A stretch of 64,000 nucleotides of DNA from assembly GCA_001298555.1 (NCBI GenBank), contig LJCW01000076.1, positions 49,502-113,501 of the forward strand. The letters are read 5' to 3'. This stretch comes from Actinobacteria bacterium OV450. Lineage in GTDB: Bacteria; Actinomycetota; Actinomycetes; Streptomycetales; Streptomycetaceae. The position numbers and the translations under genes were made by a program. Every line of letters begins with the position of its first letter. Position 1 is the stretch's first letter. The notes beneath the pieces were generated by a model that had not been told where the DNA came from, ran no database searches, and saw only the letters and a list, made by a program, of their open reading frames with translations. Of this stretch, positions 63,870 through 64,000 are shown piece after piece.

Positions 63870-63930
63870 CGGCATCGCCGGAAAGGGAAACGCGAAAGCG
63901 AGGACCTGGAAAGCGAAACCCGCTTCGACC

Positions 63931-63961
63931 GGGAATCGGACACGAAAGAGTCTGATAGAGT
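63931..63961 (+). promoter_or_regulatory. rRNA promoter module, copy 2
   Basis: gggaat at 63931-63936 and TAGAGT at 63956-63961 with the same 19-bp spacer as copy 1, exactly 92 bp downstream. The repeated geometry supports both as promoters. Confidence 0.65.
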
Positions 63962-64000
63962 CGGAAACGCAGGAAAGAAGAACGAAAGCCCGGAGGAAAG

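Larger units (their letters stand above)
63640..64000 (+). promoter_or_regulatory. rRNA operon promoter and leader region (16S gene beyond window end)
   Basis: The sequence abruptly becomes A/G-rich, with many gaaag/ggaaa runs and two copies of tctgatagagtcgg (63858-63872 region and 63951-63964), and ends in gaacgaaagcccggaggaaag, which I recognise as the kind of leader that precedes 16S rRNA in Streptomyces. At least three promoters can be read (separate entries). No protein gene is present. Mature 16S is not reached. Confidence 0.87.

Overview
This is a GC-rich (roughly 70% or more) actinobacterial chromosome segment. It is almost certainly from Streptomyces: the codon third positions are nearly all G or C, GTG starts and 4-bp start/stop overlaps are common, a WhiB protein of the classical Streptomyces type is present, and the window runs into an rRNA-operon leader of Streptomyces type. 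I found no prophage, insertion sequence, tRNA or CRISPR array. The window reads as chromosome core with a strong cell-envelope theme.

Layout. 1-4708: the end of a histidine-utilisation operon (hutU fragment, an M20 amidohydrolase, hutF, hutI) closed by a terminator. 4756-8955: a four-gene, translationally coupled operon of secreted or cell-wall-anchored proteins, the first ending in an LPQTG and the last in an LAETG sorting signal. 8982-13545: a POT peptide transporter, a two-component system and a GtrA-like membrane protein. 13746-17901: purK-purE coupled to a membrane-dipeptidase gene, followed by a degenerate dipeptidase paralogue. 18026-22967: a UDP-sugar dehydrogenase, an acyl-CoA dehydrogenase, a sugar-1-phosphate nucleotidyltransferase and a polyprenyl-phosphate-mannose-synthase-like glycosyltransferase. 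22987-41560: an envelope block with five LytR-CpsA-Psr (LCP) proteins, membrane acyl- and glycosyltransferases, an Rpf-like muralytic protein and an SGNH hydrolase that share a C-terminal propeller-like module, a TIGR03089 protein and a peptidoglycan-recognition amidase. 41662-46523: an HhH-GPD DNA glycosylase, coenzyme F420 genes (fbiB/cofE, fbiA/cofD), cysteine dioxygenase and whiB. 46714-61523: a giant glycosyltransferase, a DUF5719 protein, a metallopeptidase-family protein, a DUF3499 protein, manB, a Trm112-like protein, an SIS isomerase, manA, a CDF transporter, a signal peptidase-like protein, ahcY and an unknown gene. 61567-64000: divergent RDD and SpoIIM-family genes, then an rRNA-operon promoter/leader region cut by the window end.

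How the parts fit. manA, the SIS isomerase, manB, the nucleotidyltransferase and the dolichol-phosphate-mannose-synthase-like enzyme could together take fructose-6-phosphate to GDP-mannose and polyprenyl-phosphate mannose, feeding the many membrane glycosyltransferases. The LCP proteins are the expected ligases of secondary polymers to peptidoglycan. The Rpf-like protein and the amidase remodel peptidoglycan. The whiB, fbiA/fbiB and mannose-gene neighbourhood resembles the conserved block known from mycobacteria.

Most notable observations: a dipeptidase paralogue that has lost nearly every metal and active-site residue; a 328-bp block with one mismatch shared by two otherwise different secreted enzymes (recent gene conversion); a signal peptidase I-like protein with alanine at the catalytic-serine position; the double-sorting-signal surface operon; and a set of genes with a -10 hexamer 6-8 nt before the start codon, suggesting leaderless transcripts.
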